Shown piece by piece: positions 18,193 through 22,656 of a DNA stretch of 22,656 nucleotides (positions are counted from its first letter, which is position 1; each line of letters opens with the position of its first letter). The notes below the pieces were generated by a model. That model saw only the letters and a program-made list of their open reading frames with translations, made no database searches and was not told where the DNA came from. A program made the translations under genes and the position numbers. Source of the DNA: Priapulus caudatus (taxonomy: Eukaryota > Priapulida > Priapulimorpha > Priapulimorphida > Priapulidae); assembly GCF_000485595.1 (NCBI RefSeq), contig NW_014578001.1, positions 59,791 to 82,446 of the forward strand, in the 5' to 3' direction.

Positions 18193-18281
18193 CTACTACC
18201 AGGTCAAGCTGACGATACAGGGGAAAACGACAGAGATAGTGGACGAGGTATACAACCACCTAGCATCCTTGTTTCCACCGG
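18193..18281 (+). CDS. FLAD1: FLAD1 exon 7
   Basis: An 89-bp exon with acceptor TTTCTGTCAG and donor CCACCGG followed by GTAAGT. It encodes YYQVKLTIQGKTTEIVDEVY then NHLASLFPP, the region linking the MPTb domain to the synthase domain. YYQVKL is conserved among animal FAD synthases. It starts with one base completing Ser and ends in phase 1. Confidence 0.93.
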
Positions 18282-18478
18282 GTAAGTAGTCATCGGAGTC
18301 ATGTAACATTTGTTGATAAAGAAGTACTAAAAACCTGCTTTACGGCATGAACTTACCGCTGGGAACAATTTCATGCGCCTAAATTGAGATGATTCCTACC
18401 CAGCTCTACCCAATTGGTGTCGTGATAGCAGGTTCTAAAAACAATGCTCAGTGACAAAATTGACACTAACGTTGGCAG

Positions 18479-18605
18479 AGATCCTGCTGGACTACGACGT
18501 TGATCCCGTCGCTCACGCCGCAGACAAGGTCTACGCGCTCGCCGACACGTTCCCGCACGCACGCCACGCACTAGACGTCATCGAAGAATGCTTCGATAGA
18601 TACAG
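18479..18605 (+). CDS. FLAD1: FLAD1 exon 8
   Basis: A 127-bp exon with acceptor GTTGGCAG and donor GATACAG followed by GTAAGA. It encodes EILLDYDVDPVAHAADKVYA, LADTFPHARHALDVIEE and CFDRY. It forms the helical lead-in to the PP-loop domain. Its last 43 bases and donor are repeated 90 bp downstream. Confidence 0.93.
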
Positions 18606-18742
18606 GTAAGAGTGGCGCGACCTGGTGGTGCTGATAGTAGCGCCACCTGTGTGCCACGCGCTAGGCGTCATCGAAAAATGCTTCGATAGATACAGGTGAG
18701 AGTAGCTCGACCTGGTGGTGCTGATGGTAGCGCCACCTGGTG
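18563..18742. repeat. 90-bp tandem duplication spanning the exon 8 donor
   Basis: Copy 1 is 18,563-18,652 and copy 2 is 18,653-18,742, about 90% identical. Each contains the exon 8 tail GAATGCTTCGATAGATACAG-like sequence followed by GTAAGAG (copy 1) or GTGAGAG (copy 2), then CGACCTGGTGGTGCTGAT. Copy 2 has no acceptor of its own. Using its donor would extend exon 8 through an immediate in-frame TAA. Confidence 0.92.
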
Positions 18743-19009
18743 GTGCTGACACCACAGATTTCATCGTCGAGAGTAGGGAGAATTCGGTGGTTCGTTGTGA
18801 ATAAGTGCTATTGTAAACGGAACAACACGAAAGGACTGGCAATATGGAACCGCGAGCGATCGAAAAGCTAAACTACGCGAGAGAATGACTTGTGGCGAGG
18901 GAACCTCAGGTAGCGACGATAGAGACACCAAGATGTGGAGAGAGCAGGCTCTGTGATTTGAATTTGCAGCGTAGGTGCTTGAATTTTGCAGTTTCTATTC
19001 TGTTCACAG

Positions 19010-19090
19010 TCTCGAGGAAGTGTGTCTGAGTTTCAACGGAGGAAAAGATTGCACCGTCCTTCTACATCTAATGCATGCCGTCATGCAAAG
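19010..19090 (+). CDS. FLAD1: FLAD1 exon 9, PP-loop
   Basis: An 81-bp exon with acceptor TGTTCACAG and donor ATGCAAAG followed by GTGGGC. It encodes [20 protein letters not shown] then MHAVMQ. SFNGGKD (about residues 327-333) is the ATP-pyrophosphatase PP-loop of the FAD synthase domain, which binds the ATP phosphates. Phase 2 on both sides. Intron 9 (19,091-19,432) has no recognised feature. Confidence 0.96.
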
Positions 19091-19432
19091 GTGGGCGAAA
19101 TTTTCCCAATCGTTCCTTTAGAGTCGTAACTGTACAGCAGTCGGCGACGAAGTTCCATGTAATAGCACGGTGCACTCGTAGTTAAAGTCTCTTTGTGTGT
19201 AGCATTGGTACTACTATATATTCTACTATATATTACTATTCTATTGGATGTTCTCTTATATGACTTGTAAATGTGGATAAGGGTAGTGGCTGTGTCAGAC
19301 TCATTATTTTCTGGACGTGTAAGCAATGGCATGCTGGGTGTAGATTGTTGCAGCAGTGAATGAACGAGTTGCTGCATTGTGGAGGTAGTTGATGCAGTTA
19401 CCTACAGGTGGCGCCGCTGTGTTGTTGTGCAG

Positions 19433-19531
19433 GAGGTATCCGGGCAACCGCGCGGGGATGCCGCTGCTATACGTGAGATGTGATCTTCCGTTCCCAGAGG
19501 TAGAGCAGTTCATTCACGAGTCCGCTGACAG
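19433..19531 (+). CDS. FLAD1: FLAD1 exon 10
   Basis: A 99-bp exon with acceptor TTGTGCAG and donor GCTGACAG followed by GTGGGT. It encodes RRYPGNRAGMPLLYVRCDLP then FPEVEQFIHESAD. The LLYVR..-PFPEVEQF pattern matches the strand and helix after the PP-loop in FAD synthases. A (GTGC)n run follows at 19,540-19,565, after which sequence quality appears to drop. Confidence 0.93.
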
Positions 19532-19874
19532 GTGGGTGATGTGCGTGCGTGCGTGCGTGCGTGCGTGTCTCACTCTGCCACTATCATTTGCCGATGTTCT
19601 ATCAGTGTTCAACACCTGTCATTCCTGTGTAGTCTTGTCATCGGCTGTCCTCTCTCAGTCGTACTGTTGTGCTTTTCCTGACATCTTTCCTGTCATGCAC
19701 CACTATAGGATCTAGTAAAAGCAATTATCTTATTAGCCTATAAATTATGTTTTATTCTTTATGTTTGTATTGATATGTCTGGTCTGTGATGTTCTAGTAA
19801 ACAGCAAAGTTTTATTGGATGTCCTTATTTATTGAATGAATCGTCATTTCAATACGTAAAAATCTAGTGGCGAG

Positions 19875-20750
19875 TGCAGTGTCATGGCGTGCCTGCAGTG
19901 TCATGGCGTGCCTGCAGTGTCATGGCGTGCTGCAGTGTTCAAGTGGCGTGCGGGCAGTGGTATTGGGCGGTGGCCTGCAGTGTCTGATGGCGTGGCCTGC
20001 AGTGTCATGGCGTCCTGGCAGTGTCAAAATGCGTGGCCTGCATGTGTCATGGCGTGCCTCGCAGGTGTCATGGCGGTGCCGTGCAGTGTCATGGCCTGCC
20101 TGGCAGTGTTTTCCCCCCCCCCCCCCCATGCGTGCCTTGGCGAGTGGCATGGCCGTGCCTGCATGGCATGGCGTGGATCGCAGGTCAATGGCGTGCTGCA
20201 GTGTCATGGGCGTGCCTGCAGTGTCATGGCTGTGCCCTGCAGTATGTCATGGCGTGTGCAGTGTCATGGCGTGCCTGCAGTGTCATGGCGCTGCCTGCAG
20301 TGTCATGCTGCCTGTCAGTGGCATGGCGTGCCTGCAGTGTCATGGCGTGCCGTGCAGTGTCATGGCGTGCCTCGCAGTGTCATGGCGGTGGCCTGCATGT
20401 CCCGGCCGTGCCTAGCGGTTGTCAATGCGTGGCCTGGCGCGTGTCATGGCGTGCGCCTGTGCGGCTGTCATGGCGTGCTCGCTGCAGTGTCATGGCGTGC
20501 CTGCAGTGTCATGGCGTGCCTGCAGTGTCATGGCGTGCTGCAGTGTCATGGCGTGTCCTGCAGCTGTCCATGGCGTGCCTCGCAGTGCATGGCGGTGCCT
20601 GTCAGTGTCATGGCGTGCCTGCAGTGTCATGGCGGCCTGCAGTGTTCATGGCGTCCTTGGCAGTGTCATGGCGTGTGTGGGCAGTGTCCATGGCGTGCGT
20701 GCAGTGTCATGGGCGTCACTGCAGTGGCATGGCGTGCTGGAGCAGGCACA
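19875..20750. repeat. 19-bp minisatellite (about 46 units) in FLAD1 intron 10
   Basis: Unit CAGTGTCATGGCGTGCCTG, perfect in runs near 19,876-19,925, 20,261-20,285 and 20,488-20,530. Elsewhere it is broken by irregular one-base insertions and losses and by a run of about 15 C (20,112-20,127). All plus frames stay open for long stretches and give Met-Ala-Cys-Leu-Gln-Cys-His-Gly-like repeats. This is a repeat effect, not a protein. Confidence 0.93.
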
Positions 20751-20849
20751 TATGTAGACGTTGAGTGCAGTGCTATTCATCGATCCAGCTGATGTTCAAC
20801 GCTCCGATATATCCTCTCAAATGTATGGCCTAGGCCCTCGTTCTGCCTG

Positions 20850-20970
20850 AGCCGGTAAAATCAGAGATGCTATTAGAGACCCATGCAGGCAGCAGCAGTC
20901 AGAGCAACCAGCATCAGGAGTTGAAGGCCGATATCATGGGCACACGTCGCAGCCGATCTCCAGGGCTGTG
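20850..20970 (+). pseudogene. FLAD1: FLAD1 exon 11, damaged in this sequence
   Basis: Exons 10 and 12 leave a gap that in FAD synthases ends HPxLxAxxMGTRRxDP. Here HQELKADIMGTRRS is readable (about 20,910-20,958). One extra C then shifts the next Asp codon (CGCAGCCGATCT where CGCAGCGAT is expected) and no clean donor follows; CTGTGGGCG near 20,970 could be a GTGGGCG donor with a lost G. The upstream half is not recognisable and no clean acceptor was identified. GTRRSDP is a conserved substrate-binding stretch, so a working gene must have it. Sequence error in a low-quality patch is more likely than loss. Boundaries are approximate. Confidence 0.65.
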
Positions 20971-21079
20971 GGCGTGCTATCGTGAACGTATCTGTACGAT
21001 CGGTGTGGATAGATGCAAACCTCATGTAATTCACATCCTGATACAATGTTTGTGATTGTTGTTTATGACATATCTATCT

Positions 21080-21435
21080 AACCATCTGCTCTCTCTCTCT
21101 ACGTCTTCTCTCTCTCAACTCTCCTCTCTCTCTCTCGTCTCTCTCTCGTCTCATCTCTCTCTGCACTTCCTCTCTCTCTCTTTCTCTCCCTCTCGTCTGC
21201 TTCTCTCTCTTATCTCTTTCTCCTTCTCTCTCCTCTCTCTCCTCTCCCTCTCTCTCTCTCCTCTCTCCTCGCTCCTCTCTCTCCTCTCTCTCATCTCGTC
21301 TGCTCTCCCTCTTCGTCCTCGTCTCCTCTTTCTCGTCTCGCCCTCCTCTCTTTCTTTCTCAGCTCTTTCCTCTCTCCCCGTCTCGTCTCTCCCTCTCTCC
21401 TTTTTCTGCTCTCTCTCTCTCCTCTCTCTTCTTAT
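21080..21435. repeat. CT-rich microsatellite in FLAD1 intron 11
   Basis: An irregular (CT)n tract with TCG and CCTC interruptions. The long Ser/Leu open frame is a repeat byproduct. It is followed by AT-rich sequence to 21,480; nothing else was recognised before exon 12. Confidence 0.92.
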
Positions 21436-21685
21436 ATATATAATATACTATTTGTTTATTTATATATACGTACATTGCAGGCACACACACGCACAGATAA
21501 CAATAATGTTCGTCGAAAAGAAAAGAAAGATGAAAGGAAAGAAAATGTAATATACCTCTACTATAACTTGTTGCTGTCCTCTACAATTCTTGAATAAACG
21601 TAACACACTGCAAGCAAAACTCGCTTTGCCCTCAAATAAGATTCCTTGTTTGACCGCCCGCTCTCAATCCTCGGCTGTCTTGCAG

Positions 21686-21827
21686 CTGACCATGAGGCAT
21701 TCATGATGACCGATGCTGGATGGCCGCAGTTCATGCGAGTGCAGCCGATCATGGACTGGACGTACGAAGACATCTGGAAGTTTCTGCGACAGCTGTGTGT
21801 GCCCTACTGCAGTCTCTACGATAAAGG
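21686..21827 (+). CDS. FLAD1: FLAD1 exon 12
   Basis: A 142-bp exon with acceptor GTCTTGCAG and donor GATAAAGG followed by GTAGGT. It encodes [37 protein letters not shown] and [11 protein letters not shown]. The TDxGWPxFMRxxPxxDWTYxDIWxFLR motif is diagnostic of the eukaryotic FAD synthase domain. The first two bases complete an Ala codon, so exon 11 must end in phase 1. It joins YTSLGS in exon 13. Intron 12 (21,828-22,450) holds an AT-rich repeat and nothing else recognised. Confidence 0.95.
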
Positions 21828-22295
21828 GTAGGTGGGCACGCCCCGTCTTCATTTGACCCATCCGACTGAGGGATATAACAGTGATGTGTTTGGGTATTGT
21901 TGCCTAGATTGGTCGAGTCGAGCCGGTTCGTACGTGTACACGCATGTTTTTACACCAAAATGTTGAATTTGTGGCACTTTATTACTATGCATTGTTTTGG
22001 AATGTGCTGTTGCAACAGTGATTGGCTAGCACGGCCTGTGAATCACAGCAGGAGGATAGGGTCAGTTTATTGCTCTCAACACGTTGTTCCGCCGCCCTTT
22101 TCCTCAGAAATCGTTCCATTTCCACAATGTGTTTAGAATTTCAGGCAAAGTCGAACGATGCGCCGTGCTTTAGTAGCATATGAAGAAACCATGTTACTGT
22201 TTGTAACATAGTGACTCCAATTACCCTGCTTCAAATTTCCCGAATCCTACCTGAAACTCACCGTTGTTTGGCTTATACTGCACACGTGGTGTGTT

Positions 22296-22366
22296 TGATT
22301 GTTAATGATTATTGATTATTGATTATTATTGATTATTGATTATTAATGATTATTAATGATGTGTTT
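22296..22366. repeat. GATTATT/GATTAAT simple repeat in intron 12
   Basis: Imperfect 7-10 bp units of TGATTATTGATTATT and TTAATGATTATTAATGAT, about 75 bp upstream of the exon 13 acceptor region. Confidence 0.85.
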
Positions 22367-22450
22367 GATTGGTATTGATGATTACTTGATGGTATTGTTC
22401 TAAATGCGTATTTTGTTGTTTGGGTGGATGACTGTGTAATTCTTCGGCAG

Positions 22451-22583
22451 ATACACGTCTCTGGGAAGCATGCACAACACGCATCCAAACTCACAACTCA
22501 AGTACATGGACCAGGACATGGTGAAGTACAGGCCAGCGTACAAGTTGAAGGATGCCAGCCAGGAGAGAACAAATCGCTTCTGA
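22451..22583 (+). CDS. FLAD1: FLAD1 exon 13, C-terminus and stop
   Basis: Acceptor TTCTTCGGCAG. It encodes YTSLGSMHNTHPNSQLKYMD, QDMVKYRPAYKLKDASQE and RTNRF, then TGA (22,581-22,583). YTSLGS...NP.L and YRPAYxL are conserved in FAD synthases; YRPAY is the normal C-terminal motif, so the gene ends intact. The following 73 bases are C-rich untranslated sequence. No AATAAA signal lies within the window. Confidence 0.95.
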
Positions 22584-22656
22584 CAACCCCTGACACCCCC
22601 TGCCTTCCACCAACTTCCCACCAGTCTTCCTTCCACCCGCCTCCCGGGATCCCACC

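Larger units (their letters stand above)
15077..22583 (+). other. FLAD1: FLAD1, FAD synthase (bifunctional FAD hydrolase/FAD synthase) gene
   Basis: Makes FAD from FMN and ATP, the last step of flavin cofactor synthesis. The N-terminal half is a molybdopterin-binding-like (MPTb/CinA-type) domain, which in animals has FAD hydrolase activity; the C-terminal half is a PAPS-reductase-like PP-loop domain that forms FAD. Thirteen coding exons are laid out in order, with twelve intact and joining in phase; exon 11 is damaged. Key motifs are [56 protein letters not shown] and [14 protein letters not shown]. Exons 1-10 encode about 380 residues, and the whole would be near the length of animal FAD synthases. 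It is divergent from the transporter gene. Confidence 0.95.

Noticed and set aside
19867-20792. 182- to 302-codon frames with a repeated Met-Ala-Cys-Leu-Gln-Cys-His-Gly-like pattern
   Set aside because: Translation of the 19-bp minisatellite; 19 is not a multiple of three, so every frame shows the same peptide in rotation.

Overview
This window is animal (metazoan) nuclear DNA. It is dense in microsatellites, its genes are split by GT-AG introns, and both recognisable genes belong to animal families. Nothing bacterial or viral was recognised. Exon phases and lengths are typical of bilaterian SLC6 and FLAD1 genes. With serotonin-transporter-like residues this suggests a marine invertebrate bilaterian, but I cannot name the species.

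Left part (about 1-13,400, minus strand): a sodium- and chloride-dependent monoamine transporter of the SLC6 family, closest by eye to serotonin transporters. Readable exons are TM1 (13,398-13,197), TM2 (10,860-10,726), TM7-8 (3,262-3,147), TM8-9 (2,908-2,780), TM10 (2,405-2,306) and TM11 (2,117-2,017). Three clean exons for TM5, TM6 and the TM6-7 region (1,332-1,198, 870-767, 296-172) lie after TM11, which is the wrong order. A second, badly degraded copy of the same three exons lies at about 3,600-6,825, exactly where the gene needs them. That copy differs from the clean one by many single-base insertions and deletions, and it is interrupted by an inverted degraded copy of the TM2 exon (5,078-5,215). 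The likeliest reading is an assembly gap patched with uncorrected long-read sequence, with the clean contig misplaced beside it. A real rearrangement is possible. TM3, TM4 and TM12 exons were not found.

Middle (6,840-13,100): mostly low-complexity sequence with no gene recognised except the TM2 exon. A roughly 1.2 kb inverted-repeat element (about 11,870-13,110) sits in the first transporter intron; its arms carry short arrays of a 21-bp unit centred on CGACGTCG.

13,400-15,077: a head-to-head intergenic region of about 1.7 kb between the transporter start and the FLAD1 start. It has a CRE-like and YY1-like site, a tRNA-like sequence and an NF-Y-type CCAAT box.

Right part (15,077-22,583, plus strand): FLAD1, the FAD synthase gene. 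Twelve of 13 exons join in phase from a basic, mitochondrial-presequence-like N-terminus, through the molybdopterin-binding-like (FAD hydrolase) domain, to the PP-loop FAD synthase domain and stop codon. Intron 2 carries a complete 341-bp hAT-type MITE with an intact 8-bp target duplication. Intron 3 looks like a GC-AG intron. A 90-bp tandem duplication repeats the end of exon 8 and its splice donor. Exon 11 is present only as a damaged stretch beside a noisy 19-bp minisatellite, a second probable low-quality patch.

Functionally, one gene moves amine transmitter into cells and the other makes FAD. FAD is the cofactor of monoamine oxidase, but the adjacency alone is not evidence of a shared pathway.
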